Positions 12,207 to 20,826 of a stretch of DNA of 64,000 nucleotides are shown in pieces (the stretch's first letter is position 1; each line of letters opens with the position of its first letter). Source of the DNA: Linanthus parryae (lineage: Eukaryota > Streptophyta > Magnoliopsida > Ericales > Polemoniaceae); contig JALGPY010000002.1 in the NCBI GenBank assembly GCA_023055425.1, positions 133,568,427-133,632,426 of the forward strand. Reading direction: 5' to 3'. The position numbers were made by a program, and so were the translations under genes. The notes below the pieces were generated by a model. That model worked only from the letters and a program-made list of their open reading frames with translations, searched no databases and was not told the DNA's origin.

Positions 12207-15200
12207 ATTATTATTATTGGCTAAGTTCCAATTGGGCTGGACTTCAGTTGGGATGAACTACTACCATATCTTTACTACATCTCATTTCTTCAAGCTAAAT
12301 TGAATGAAATTTCAGTTGATTTTGTTAATACATGGATGAAAGTAATGTCTAAGGGAAAGCATTCCTTTTGCATCTAAGAGCAAAGTACTTCTCCAAATTA
12401 CAATGTTGCTAAAATTATAAGTTCTTTTGTCATTATCATTTCTGAAGTTATAATCTGTTATGCCATCAAGTAAACAAATGTTTTTTTCTGAGTGAGTGCA
12501 GCTTGAAAAGACAAAGAGGCGACTGGAGCTTCTTCTTGAAGGCCTTCCTTGTGAAAGCTGTCCCTGGGATTTTTATGAGACTGCTGATCAGCTTTTGGAA
12601 CCTCTACTCATATGTTATGAATCTCTGGTATGGAGTATCTATTCAAATTCTTGACTCATGCCAAAATAGTTGAAAAACATTTTTTTTTTTTTTTTTTGGT
12701 GTGAGGAATTTACTTTTAACTAATTGTGCGTTCAGCAATCATGTGGATCTGGAGTACTAGCTGATGGTCGGCTTGCTGATTTGATTCGTAGAGTTGCTAC
12801 TTTTGGAATGAATTTGATGAAACTTGATTTGCGTCAGGTGTGAATCATATCCGATTATAGGTTGCAGGAATGTGGTTAATACGTGTTGATTTGCTTTCCC
12901 TGATGCACCAGGAATCTGGTAGACACTCTGACTCACTAAATGCTATAACCAAATACTTGGATATGGGTACATATAGTGAGTGGCCAGAAGACAAAAAGCT
13001 GGAATTTCTTACAATGGAGTTAAAAGGAAAGCGTCCGCTTGTTCCTTTAGCTATGGAGGTAAGCTCATCGTTATAGGCATCTCATGGACCCCCAACAAAT
13101 GAACCGCCGAAATGGGTAGCTAATCTGTTTGTCTATGATGTGGTTGCAACATGTTTCTTTGACTTCAAATCCCATGAAAATTATCACACGGTAGGGAATA
13201 TCGGTGTTTCAATCCTTCTTCTTTACTTGAGCTAAAGCCATGAGGGTATAATAATGGGTTTTTGGGCACGGTTCCGCAGTATGGAACGACATAGCAGTCC
13301 CAACTTTTGTGCGACAGTATGAGGAGTGTCGGGTAAAATATACAGGCGTCAGCAACTTTAGGCGTGCAATTTTCGGAGGAAATTATTAGAAAGACCAACC
13401 ACAATGCAACTCTAGTTGCAACGAAATACTCTTCCAGCAATGTCCGCCCAGACCCCAAACCGACTGGGGGTCTTTCCACAAGCTGGAAGGTCTCTCCACA
13501 GTCCAAACCTTCGTTAGCCATGAAATCATTACACGAGTTCCCTCTTTCTAAATATGACATAGTTGCAGTAAGGTCTTGACAGAGTTATTTACAAAGAGAA
13601 TAGCAATAACGCTGCTGCCAATTTAGTATTGATTTGAAAGTTGAAACCCTAGTCAACCTTTTTCTCTTGCTATCTCCAAGCCATTGTAAATTCCTTTGAG
13701 CTCAGCCTCCAAGGAAGATGTGAAACGAAAGTATCCCATGAAATCCAGAACCCAACTTCCATCACCATTACGCCTCCATATGTGAAAACTCCTTGGCTTC
13801 CATCACCCTTTAAACACTGATCCCATTGTAGATGTAGGTTGTTATAATATCCTAGGGCCACCATGCAGATACGTAAAAACCATATGATACTCAATGAGCA
13901 CTCAAAACTCTGGTAAGAAATTATCCAGTAAGTGAGCAAAGTCTCATCAATCTACTTCTTTATGACACTGAGAACATATAGTATGAACTACATAATTTCC
14001 TGAAGAATTTTTCCTATTTAGGAGGAAATTCCAGCCTGATTCATCATTCTTACTTTAAGTTGCTAAAATTATCTCTCACAGGGTTCATCTTTGATCTCAA
14101 TTTTGTAAAACTCGCGTTCTTCTGACTGGATAACATTGGGACATGCTAGTTAATCTATCATAAATAGAATAGTGATCCCATCATTGCACATGACTGCAGG
14201 CATACAAGCTTAAAATTCAAATGTCTCATTTCTCTTCTTCCTTGTTCTTGTACTAGACCTTGAACCCTTGACCAAGGCCTTGACAATTAATGCCTAGTCC
14301 TCTCAAGTAATTGGAGGATCCGTGGCTCAACCATCACTAGAAGTAGAGTACAATGCCATTTGTGTCAGATTGACACTTACAGATGGCATTTTCTGCTTTA
14401 TCACAGACTGTACATTGAGTGTCCAACATTAACGAGATGTATCATATTTATGTTATTTTTACTCGTGTATTGCGATCCGGTGGAAGAATAGTGTATGGGC
14501 TTTGGTGGGTGGATGAAAAGGGGCAAATTGAGATGGTAAATTTAGGGGTAAGGAAGCTGATTCATAATGAGGTTGCGCATAACCCATTCTCATTTCTGGT
14601 AACTTTCGGTCAGTCGATTGATAATGTCCAGCCGAGGCATCACTTACGAAGTTATTTACATGTATCTACTTGAATGGCTTGGAAAGTAGAAACAACCATT
14701 AATAAATCTGACATTTCAAGTGATCTTTTTTCAATACATCCAAGTTGAAGTCGGTTGTCTATGGAACGGGTGGAGTCACAGTGAGGCATGTCCCTAACCC
14801 TAATTCTGAAAATGAACAGGAATACCCCTATTTAACAGAAATGATCAGTAGTGCCCAAAGAAATATTGCGAAAGGTAGGATAGTGCCCCAGTACTTAGTA
14901 TTTCCTGACTCCGCCCCTGGTCTATGGCAAATTTTTTAATGGTTTATGATACTAAATACATTGATTTCTTTCAAGCATAGCGAGCATTTGGTTACTCATT
15001 TCAGTTTTCATGTAGGTTAATGCTGATGTCAAAGAAGTACTGGATACATTCCGCATAGCTGCAGAGTTGGGAAATGATTCGCTGGGTGCATATATCATCT
15101 CTATGGCGTCAAACGTATGCTTCAAGTTGAATTTATTTCAGTACTGATACGGGATTGTTTGGACAACTGTTTATTTGAATCGGATAGTTCATTGAAGCTG

Positions 15201-18200
15201 AAATTTATTCAACGACTAATCAATTAATGTGATGGTGCTGGCTGACAGGCAAGTGATGTCCTTGCCGTCGAGCTTTTGCAGAAAGATGCGCGTCTTTCTG
15301 TTTCCGGAGAGTTAGGCAGACCATGTCCCGGTGGAACGTAAGCTTGCCTTATCTTTTCTTTGCCCCTTAAATTGTTTAGATTCTGATATAGTTGGTGACA
15401 AAAATAAAGACATAAAAAATATAAAAAATAAAATAATTTGTTTTGACTTCCAGAATGCTTTGACATAGCGTATTCTACATGCAGTTAGGTATACCTGTGC
15501 GAATGCTCTCATTGTTCTTGTTGAAATTAAGGAATTTTTTCTTACGATCGTCATTGAAACCTATCCATAGAGTGCCGAGGGTCACAAGCTTTGGTATAAC
15601 AGGGCATGTTTTTCCATAGATAGAAATAGATGCAGTGCTTATGCCATGGACAAATGTATTTCACATCCACGTGACTAAGTGGAACCATTAGCATCCAGAT
15701 AAACGTTGTAGCATTACGGAACAACACTAAGTTTATACTTTTTATCAATGAATGAGTGCTGTAATGTATGTAAACTCGTTTATACTATAGGCCTGAACTC
15801 TTGTCCAAACTCGTTTGTCACACTTAGTTGTAATTGTTAAGTGAAAGAAACATCTGGGTGTATATTCCTTAAGGAAATGCCGGCCAAGATGAATTGAATG
15901 TTGTTTTCTTACATAGTCAGAATGTTTCAATTTACACCAAAATTTCTTATTCAATTAGGCTTCGGGTGGTTCCTCTGTTTGAAACCGTTAAGGACTTGAG
16001 AGAAGCTGGATCCGTGATCAGAAAGTTGCTGTCTATTGATTGGTACCGGGAGCACATTATTAGGAATCATAATGGCCATCAGGAGGTACATTTGACACAC
16101 TTGACTCAGCAGTTATTTCTAAAAATAATTTTGTGATAGGTACGCCAGTAATGAAGGTTGTGAGCAGGTGATGGTTGGATATTCTGATTCTGGTAAAGAT
16201 GCTGGACGCTTCACTGCAGCATGGGAACTTTATAAAGCTCAGGAGGATGTTGTCGCTGCATGTAATCAATATGGTATCAAAGTTACGCTGTTTCACGGCC
16301 GCGGTGGGAGTATTGGTCGTGGTGGAGGCCCAACATATCTCGCCATTCAATCACAGCCTCCTGGGTCTGTGATGGTAAGTTCCTTCGTAAGGCTGGATTT
16401 ACGTATTTAAAATCTGAAATCTATAAAAATATATGAGATCGCTGTCCAACATAATGATTAGTTTCCTACAGCATGTTTAATTTCTGTTCATTAGCCTGGC
16501 TGGAAAAAAATTCAGTATATATCAATAAGCTAATTCTCTGGTTTTTGTCTGGACCATCAGTAGTGGTTCTGAATAATGAAGAACTTAGGATAATCCCTAT
16601 TTTAGTTCCCCTTAGCCCTTACAGCTGAAGAAATGGGCTAATTTACCAGATTCCTTTTGAAAACTCCCCTGCTGGATTGGACTATATGTAGTCCAAGGTA
16701 TTAAATGAAGCACATTATCACCACACTTTATTTGTTCTAATTAGTGCAACTAGGACTAATTACACGCAAGACCAGAGACAATAGTTTTAATTAGTCGAAT
16801 TCAATGCTATCTGAGCAGTCTTTCTTAAATCATGCTAATCCAGAAAACAAACATAACTGAAATGGTATGCACCAAAGAACTCAATTCACTGTCAAGTGAG
16901 ATTGATACGCAATAAATTGAAAATACTTAGAATAAAGGGAGAGATTAGGGAGAACGAAAACAAGAGAGTAGGGAGACAGAGTAGGGAGAGACTGATTATT
17001 TCATTGATTGAATAATACTGGGTAAATTACACTCTTTAAATATATAACTGACAAACCCTAAACCTAGCCCTAGACTCCTACGGCCCAAGCCCGGATCACT
17101 AAATAATCAAATAACGCAATTAAATGACTCAAATAACTAATAAACTAATAAATAAATAAACGGATAAATTTGATATGCGTCCCGTATCAACTCCCCCACG
17201 CTTGAAAACCACCTTGCCCTCAGGGTGGATGCTCAAAAATCCTCCATATACTTGCCCGGATCAAATGGTGGAAGACGATGCTTAGACCGTTACATTGTAG
17301 TTCAATTCCACAAATTGTAGGCGGACCCAAACTAATTTGACAACCCACATATGAATTAGGCCCATTATGACACCCCTTTGATTGTAGTCTGACAATTCAG
17401 CCCACTTAAAAAATGAAACCCAATCTCATAACCTTTGTTGGGCCAAGGCAAGAAATAAGCCCAATATCATACTGGAGCCCAAGTGTTGAGAATAGGCCCA
17501 TGGTTTGTTGCTCTAAGCACCAGGGGTTGAGGAGGAGAAACCTTACGGGTCGGTGGTGGCGGAGGCGGATGTGGAGGGCCGGTGGTGGTTCTGCCGTTGG
17601 TTGGCCCAGTGCGCAGATGGCGGCGGATGTTCGATCGACGGTCGTTTGGCTGCTGCGGATGCCGTAGGCGCTGGAGAGGCGGTCAATCTGCTCGGCGGTT
17701 GGGGGTTTCGGGGGGTCAATCGGTTGATGGGTATTTCGTCGTGCCCTGAGGCAGAATCGCCGATTGGAGGTCGTGGAGGCTGTCGGTGAATGGGGTGTGG
17801 TCGTCGGAGTCCTGTGTTGTCTCCAAGTAGTGTGGAATTTCTGGTGTACTGGCCGGAATGGTAGTGTTGGAAGCCTGGCGGTGATGGTGGGTGTCTGTTT
17901 GGTCCGGCCAGATGCTGGGAACGGCCAGGTAGAGTTTGCCGGCGTCGGGGAAGACAAGAGGATCGCTGACCGGCGGTTTAGGTGGGTTCGGCTGCTTCGG
18001 GACCAGGGGATTGGGCAGCTGAATCTGGTCGAGTATGGAGATGGGTTCAGCGATCTGAATCGTGTTGAGCATCTCGACGAGTGATGTGGTGGGTTTGGGC
18101 GTAGGTGGGGCAGCGGCGGCGTAGAAGATTGTTGCTGCTTGTCTTCATCTAGCAGTTGTGTGATTAGCGGCAGCTGCTGCTGTTGCTCTTGCGTTGGCGG

Positions 18201-19163
18201 CGACGACGGTTGTTCGTGTGGGTGCGCCGACTGCTGTGCTAGCTGGGATGGCACCGGGGACGGCGGCGTGTTCTCTTGTCGCGCTTACAGCTCCCGCATA
18301 AAGTTTGAGAAGTTTGGGAAGGCTGCAAGCACAGCTTCTTCTGCCAGGCGTGCGGCTCGCTCTTCTGCTCGACGCTCCAGCATGTCATTGATCTTGTCGA
18401 GGAGTCTTCGGAGGACGTCGCGATCTTCTTCACTGAGTCCGAGAACAGCGTGAGGGATATTACCAGCGTCCGCCATTCTCTCAGTGAAAGCACCAATTGA
18501 TACGCTAAGCGTATCGATAAATTGAAAATACTTTAGAATAAAGGGAGAGATTAAGGAGAACGAGAACAAGAGAGTAGGGAGAGACTGATTATTTCATTGA
18601 TTGAATAATATTAGGTAAATTATATTGTTTAAATAGATAACTGACAAACCCTAAACCTAACCCTAGACTCCTACGGGCCAAGCCGGATCACTAAATAATC
18701 AAATAACACAATTAAATGACTCAAGTAACTAATAAGCTAACGCGACGCGTATCAGAGATGTTCACTCTCTGTGCTGAAAAAGAAGAAATCATCATTGCAC
18801 ATATTCTAAAGCATTCTGTGAAAGAGAAAGTCAACCTATTTTCTTTTCATATCCCGAGCAAAATATGTGGATATCATGCTACCTGACCTCTTAATGTCTT
18901 GTGCCTCGTGCAATTAGAATCATCGTCATTTGTTTTCTGAAGGACCATCCTTTAATAATTGGAAGCAACTTTTGTCTGCTCGTTGATGATAAAGAGTGAC
19001 GTTTAAGGAAAATGTGCAAAATAACAATCTTACGCAAGTGCGCACACGCACACATATTTCTTTTGGGGGTTTTCAAGTAAAAGTTGAGTAATTGGACCCA
19101 TTTGTCTTCTTTGAACCCTTCTGGATTCTGACTTGGGTATTGTTATTGTTGTTGTTGTTGTTG

Positions 19164-19202
<39 letters not shown>

Positions 19203-20518
19203 GTATTAGTATTATTATTATGGCAAAAAGAAAAGAAAAAAGGTATAACCATTGAACCGATCCTTGAAAATGTGACGAAACTAGATGAAGTGAAGTTTCC
19301 ATAGTAGGTCATTGCAGTCTTGAGTCTAACAAACTACAGTATTAGAGAAGCTGGACATTGTCTTAAGCTTGACATTGATTCTTTCTTTTCTTTAAAAATG
19401 CATTAAGATATAAGCCATGCAAGTAATTACTGTGAGCATTTAGTCAGACACGTAATCTTATATTACAAATCTTATCATACCCAGTTGAGGCGGGAAGTTG
19501 AGTAGAACAGAAGATCCCGTATAAATTTATCGAGTAGTCTATGGTGGCAGATTTCAAACGCAAATCTAAGTAAACATGTTCTGCTGAAACTTGTTTGCTT
19601 TTATTTTGCCTCGAATGCATATAAACCTTCCAAGTCCATACCATTGAAGCTTACTGAGCCTGTACTCACAATGATCCTTCCTTTGATTCATAGGGCACAC
19701 TTCGCTCAACCGAACAGGGAGAAATGGTGCAAGCTAAGTTTGGGCTCCCACAGACAGCTGTTAGACAATTAGAAATCTACACAACTGCTGTCTTGCTAGC
19801 CACATTACGCCCTCCCTTACCACCCAGGGAAGAAAAATGGCGCAATCTCATGGAGGAGATTTCGAAGATTAGCTGTCAGAGTTACCGTAGCACGGTCTAC
19901 GAAAACCCGGAGTTCCTTCCTTATTTCAATGAAGCCACTCCGCAGGCTGAGCTTGGCTACCTGAATATAGGAAGTCGTCCGGCTAGGAGAAAGAGTTCTG
20001 GAGGGATTGGACAGCTCCGTGCTATTCCGTGGGTATTTGCATGGACCCAAACCCGATTTGTTCTTCCTGCTTGGCTTGGAGTTGGAGCTGGCTTGAAAGG
20101 CGTTTGCGAGAAGGGACACACTGATGATATAAAAGCTATGTATAAGGAATGGCCTTTTTTCCAAAGTACCATAGACCTAATCGAAATGGTTGTTCGAAAA
20201 GCGGACGTTAACATTGCCAAGCATTATGATGAAGTACTCGTGTCTAAGAACAGGCAAGAGATTGGTGCTCAACTTAGGACGGAACTCCGGAATACAGAGA
20301 AGTACGTGTTGGTGGTTTCTGGACATGAGAAATTGTCAGCAAATAATAGGAGCTTGCAGAGGCTGATAGAGAGCCGTCTCCCATATCTCAACCCCATCAA
20401 CATGCTGCAGGTGGAGATTCTAAGGCGATTGAGAAGTGATGAGGATAACCACAAGCTCCGAGACGCTCTGTTGATCAGTATCAATGGGATTGCTGCTGGG
20501 ATGAGGAACACCGGTTGA
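2776..20518 (+). CDS. PPC4: Bacterial-type phosphoenolpyruvate carboxylase (BTPC/PPC4), 20 exons
   Basis: Carboxylates phosphoenolpyruvate with bicarbonate to oxaloacetate and phosphate (EC 4.1.1.31); cytosolic. In plants this divergent subunit is known to join plant-type PEPC in Class-2 hetero-octamers. Exons I place: 2776-2931, 3900-4063, 4392-4506, 4590-4667, 4773-4841, 5179-5257, 5410-5486, 5559-5654, 6325-6466, 8465-8596, 10541-10614, 10731-11006, 12502-12627, 12736-12837, 12912-13058, 15016-15114, 15249-15337, 15959-16085, 16168-16374, 19694-20518. They join without a break to 3180 nt, 1059 residues plus stop; the Arabidopsis protein is about 1030. Visible motifs: TAHPTQ (152-157), [10 protein letters not shown] (266-275), [10 protein letters not shown] (720-729), [14 protein letters not shown] (758-771), C-terminal RNTG where plant-type enzymes have QNTG. 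Residues about 326-460 are a Ser/Gln-rich, probably disordered insert typical of BTPC. The N-terminal regulatory Ser motif of plant-type PEPC is absent. All introns are GT-AG except intron 6 (GC-AG). No lesion seen, so the gene is probably functional. Confidence 0.96.
2932..3899 (+). other. PPC4 intron 1
   Basis: A 968-bp GT-AG intron, T-rich and typical of plant introns. No mobile element or other gene recognised. Confidence 0.85.
3900..4063 (+). CDS. PPC4: PPC4 exon 2
   Basis: Phase-0 acceptor after CAG (3897-3899). It encodes the helical N-terminal segment ending in ETHH and leaves two bases (AG) that complete an Arg codon with the first base of exon 3. Confidence 0.93.
4064..4391 (+). 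other. PPC4 intron 2
   Basis: A 328-bp GT-AG intron. Nothing else recognised in it. Confidence 0.85.
4590..4667 (+). CDS. PPC4: PPC4 exon 4 (TAHPTQ catalytic loop)
   Basis: A 26-codon exon carrying [14 protein letters not shown]. The His of TAHPTQ (residue 154) corresponds to the conserved catalytic His of all PEPCs. Phase 0 at both ends (acceptor TGCAG, donor GTAAGT). Confidence 0.95.
4842..5178 (+). other. PPC4 intron 5, holding a Stowaway-like MITE
   Basis: A 337-bp GT-AG intron, most of which is the MITE listed at about 4868-5133. Confidence 0.8.
4868..5133. mobile_element. Stowaway-like (Tc1/mariner) MITE
   Basis: The left end reads CCCCCTCCATCCCATTTTAT. The right end, ATAAATTGGGGCAGTAGGAG, is an approximate reverse complement, matching the CTCCCTCC(A/G)TCCCA terminus of plant Stowaway MITEs. 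Length about 265 bp fits. The TA target duplication is not clean, so boundaries are good to about 5 bp. Confidence 0.65.
5179..5257 (+). CDS. PPC4: PPC4 exon 6 (followed by a GC donor)
   Basis: Encodes [15 protein letters not shown] and onward. Protein continuity with exon 7 ([12 protein letters not shown], as in other BTPCs) requires the exon to end at 5257, so the intron begins GCAAGT at 5258. The nearest GT (5262) would shift the frame. GC-AG introns make up about 1% of plant introns and need a strong donor consensus, which is present. Confidence 0.9.
5559..5654 (+). CDS. PPC4: PPC4 exon 8 ([10 protein letters not shown])
   Basis: A 32-codon exon encoding the conserved block with [15 protein letters not shown], part of the PEPC active-site barrel. 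Phase 0 at both ends. Confidence 0.95.
5655..6324 (+). other. PPC4 intron 8
   Basis: A 670-bp GT-AG intron. No element recognised. Confidence 0.8.
6892..7697. mobile_element. Stowaway-like MITE, split by a hAT MITE
   Basis: The left terminus CTCCCTCCGTCCCAAATAA (from about 6893) is the classic Stowaway end. An approximate inverted copy (ATTTTGGGACTTCCCTT) ends near 7697. Taking out the nested hAT element and one target copy leaves about 220 bp, a normal Stowaway length. The right terminus has decayed and TA duplications are not clear. Confidence 0.6.
6990..7575. mobile_element. hAT-type MITE (586 bp) nested in a Stowaway
   Basis: Ends TAGGGATGGCAATG and, on the opposite strand, CAGGGATGGCAATG form the terminal inverted repeat. 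Exact 8-bp duplications ATCATATA flank it (6982-6989 and 7576-7583). Subterminal regions are packed with GATCCG/CGGATC words in both orientations, typical of transposase-binding sites of plant hAT MITEs. No transposase is encoded. Confidence 0.88.
8465..8596 (+). CDS. PPC4: PPC4 exon 10 (start of disordered insert)
   Basis: Opens the BTPC-specific region (residues 326 onward) with [13 protein letters not shown], rich in charged and Gln/Asn residues, and ends in the conserved [14 protein letters not shown]. Both splice junctions split a codon after its first base (G), keeping frame with exons 9 and 11. Confidence 0.9.
8597..10540 (+). other. PPC4 intron 10
   Basis: A 1944-bp GT-AG intron. Near 8828-8885 a short imperfect direct repeat (TTGAAAAATAAAGC-type) is visible. 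Small frames around 9150-9440 have no recognisable motif. The size suggests insertions, but I cannot identify any. Confidence 0.75.
10541..10614 (+). CDS. PPC4: PPC4 exon 11
   Basis: A short exon (24 codons plus a split Asp codon) in the variable BTPC insert, between acceptor CTGTAG and donor GTGAAG. Placed by frame continuity with exons 10 and 12; sequence conservation is low here, so this is one of the less certain exons. Confidence 0.8.
10731..11006 (+). CDS. PPC4: PPC4 exon 12 (Ser-rich insert, end of disorder)
   Basis: Encodes residues 395-486. The first 50 are rich in Ser, Asn and Gln with little order-forming content. From about 445 ([20 protein letters not shown]) the sequence matches the conserved return to the folded domain. 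In castor bean this part of BTPC carries regulatory phosphoserines (family knowledge); I cannot assign the equivalent Ser here. Phase 0 at both ends. Confidence 0.92.
11217..11365. mobile_element. Foldback MITE-like element, 149 bp
   Basis: Nearly the whole segment folds on itself. The left arm with CTAGATTTTGCAATATGTGG pairs with the right-arm reverse complement CTAGATTTTGGAATATGTTG. Pairing extends outward to TGGGGGACA versus TTGGGACA and inward through GAAGAGAGATT versus GAGGAGAGAGAT. Arms are about 70 nt with scattered mismatches. It could be a small MITE or an intronic hairpin RNA precursor. No clear target duplication. Confidence 0.65.
12170..12218. repeat. (ATT)n microsatellite, intron 12
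   Basis: About 16 ATT units with one interruption (ATAATT). Confidence 0.95.
12502..12627 (+). CDS. PPC4: PPC4 exon 13
   Basis: Forty-two codons, phase 0, reading [16 protein letters not shown] and then [15 protein letters not shown], both typical PEPC helices. Confidence 0.94.
12912..13058 (+). CDS. PPC4: PPC4 exon 15
   Basis: Forty-nine codons, phase 0. Carries the conserved [18 protein letters not shown] and KGKRPLVP. The exon before it (12736-12837) ends in LDLRQ, and together they form the conserved LDLRQESGRHS run. Confidence 0.94.
13059..15015 (+). other. PPC4 intron 15
   Basis: A 1957-bp GT-AG intron. Positions about 13350-13830 hold a minus-strand LINE-type RNase H fragment. Small frames at 14419-14939 are without recognisable motif. 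Confidence 0.8.
13350..13830 (-). pseudogene. RNase H domain fragment of a plant LINE (RVT_3 type)
   Basis: Reading the minus strand from about 13810 gives [12 protein letters not shown]. After a frameshift it continues [30 protein letters not shown], then [13 protein letters not shown]. This is the order of the RNase H domain that ends many plant LINE-1 elements: DGS Asp motif, GGV..DG.WV, AEL..GL active-site helix, and a GN..AD.LA-like tail. Frameshifts and stops show it is dead. A 5'-truncated LINE insertion in the intron, antisense to PPC4, is the simplest reading. Boundaries are approximate. Confidence 0.6.
15338..15958 (+). other. PPC4 intron 17
   Basis: A 621-bp GT-AG intron. Short frames in it have no recognisable features. 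Confidence 0.8.
16168..16374 (+). CDS. PPC4: PPC4 exon 19 ([10 protein letters not shown] and [14 protein letters not shown])
   Basis: Sixty-nine codons in phase 0, carrying two of the most conserved PEPC blocks. These are [14 protein letters not shown], with the Lys/Arg used in catalysis, and [14 protein letters not shown], the mobile glycine loop of the active site. The donor GTAAGT at 16375 opens the 3.3-kb intron 19. Confidence 0.96.
16903..17189 (-). repeat. 3' LTR of the intron-19 element
   Basis: 287 bp, TG...CA ended. It contains a 10-bp stretch (GGGAGACAGA-like duplication) absent from its partner and lacks the short palindrome present at the start of the other LTR. Confidence 0.9.
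17406..18254 (-). pseudogene. Proline-rich open frame inside the intron-19 element
   Basis: A 282-codon frame, rich in Pro, Ser, Gln and Thr, with a poly-Gln patch (QEQQQQLP). It begins just after the 63-codon protein and ends near the polypurine tract. It may be the frameshifted continuation of the same protein, or a frame left open by GC-rich composition. No domain recognised. Confidence 0.3.
18285..18476 (-). CDS. Short gag-position protein of the intron-19 element
   Basis: From the first ATG after the primer-binding block (18476 on the minus strand) a 63-codon frame starts [20 protein letters not shown]. It continues with an Arg/Glu/Ala-rich amphipathic helix ([20 protein letters not shown]), likely a coiled coil, and stops after NFMREL. 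I do not recognise the family. The position suggests a gag-like N-terminal remnant. The stop may be a lesion, because a longer frame runs on in another register (18254-17406). Confidence 0.45.
   Translation of the reverse strand: MADAGNIPHAVLGLSEEDRDVLRRLLDKINDMLERRAEERAARLAEEAVLAAFPNFSNFMREL
18498..18754 (-). repeat. 5' LTR of the intron-19 element
   Basis: 257 bp. The plus-strand start has an 8-1-8 palindrome (GATACGCT A AGCGTATC) not seen in the partner LTR. The primer-binding-like block lies immediately left of it (about 18478-18497). Confidence 0.9.
19138..19221. repeat. Compound (TTG)n(TTA)n microsatellite, intron 19
   Basis: About 8 TTG units followed by about 20 TTA units with two TAG interruptions. 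Confidence 0.95.
19694..20518 (+). CDS. PPC4: PPC4 exon 20 (C-terminal quarter)
   Basis: A single 825-bp exon reading [17 protein letters not shown], with ENPEFLPYF, the [17 protein letters not shown] block of the active site, YPF-like [11 protein letters not shown], and the terminal [10 protein letters not shown]. The final RNTG (residues 1056-1059) rather than QNTG is diagnostic of the bacterial-type subfamily. TGA at 20516-20518. Confidence 0.97.
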   Translation, partial: GTLRSTEQGEMVQAKFGLPQTAVRQLEIYTTAVLLATLRPPLPPREEKWRNLMEEISKISCQSYRSTVYENPEFLPYFNEATPQAELGYLNIGSRPARRKSSGGIGQLRAIPWVFAWTQTRFVLPAWLGVGAGLKGVCEKGHTDDIKAMYKEWPFFQSTIDLIEMVVRKADVNIAKHYDEVLVSKNRQEIGAQLRTELRNTEKYVLVVSGHEKLSANNRSLQRLIESRLPYLNPINMLQVEILRRLRSDEDNHKLRDALLISINGIAAGMRNTG

Positions 20519-20826
20519 GTATCAACTGGACAACCTTTGCCAGTTCTAATTTCTTGGACATAAAACTACACGTCATTCATGGGTTGTTGACTTTACACCC
20601 ATTGTATAGGAAATTTAAGTTATGTTAGTGGTAGTATGAACATGGCAGGATTTGGGCACTGATTCAGCTGTTGTAGTAGGAGTTCTCCGGTCATTGATCG
20701 GTTGTAATCAGTTGTTGTTGATTTTACGCCCATTGTATAGAGAATTTAAGTTATGTTCGTGGTAGTATGGACATGGCAGAATTTGGGCACTGACTCACTG
20801 CCGTAGTAGGAATTCTCCCTTAATAA
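20519..20826 (+). other. PPC4 3' flank with a tandem duplication
   Basis: Probably the 3' UTR and its flank. A roughly 106-bp unit is present twice, at 20583-20688 and 20714-20818, about 85-90% identical and starting GTTGTTGA(C/T)TTTAC. No strong AATAAA signal could be pinned, so the polyadenylation site is open and may lie in either copy. Confidence 0.75.
20583..20818. repeat. Tandem duplication, about 106-bp unit, offset 131 bp
   Basis: The two copies share TTTAAGTTATGTT, GTGGTAGTATG and ATTTGGGCACTGA in the same order with scattered substitutions. Confidence 0.9.

Larger units (their letters stand above)
11007..12501 (+). other. PPC4 intron 12
   Basis: A 1495-bp GT-AG intron with a foldback element (11217-11365) and an ATT microsatellite (12170-12218). 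Nothing else recognised. Confidence 0.8.
16903..18754 (-). mobile_element. Small non-autonomous LTR retrotransposon (1852 bp)
   Basis: Two direct repeats (16903-17189 and 18498-18754), each TGATACGC...GTATCA, bound an internal part of about 1.3 kb. Exact 5-bp duplications GAGAT flank the unit (16898-16902 and 18755-18759). Orientation is minus. Next to the right LTR the minus strand reads ATTGGTGCTTTCACTGAGAG, a primer-binding-site-like block. Next to the left LTR it has a GCGTGGGGGAG polypurine tract. No protease, integrase or RT is present, so it needs proteins from another element. Size and LTR length place it near TRIM/SMART-like elements, but it encodes a short protein from the expected gag position. 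LTRs differ by about 6-7% plus small indels (hand count). Confidence 0.9.
16375..19693 (+). other. PPC4 intron 19 with an LTR element
   Basis: The largest intron (3319 bp). It contains a complete non-autonomous LTR retrotransposon (16903-18754) inserted antisense and a compound TTG/ATT microsatellite (19138-19221). The rest is ordinary intron sequence. Confidence 0.88.

Noticed and set aside
17413..18453. Plus-strand frames (84-106 codons) in the intron-19 element
   Set aside because: LTR, primer-site and polypurine-tract orientation puts the coding strand on the minus side; these are GC-rich shadows.
19030..19312. Frames encoding long Leu, Asn, Ile or Thr runs
   Set aside because: They are translations of the TTG/ATT microsatellite, not proteins.
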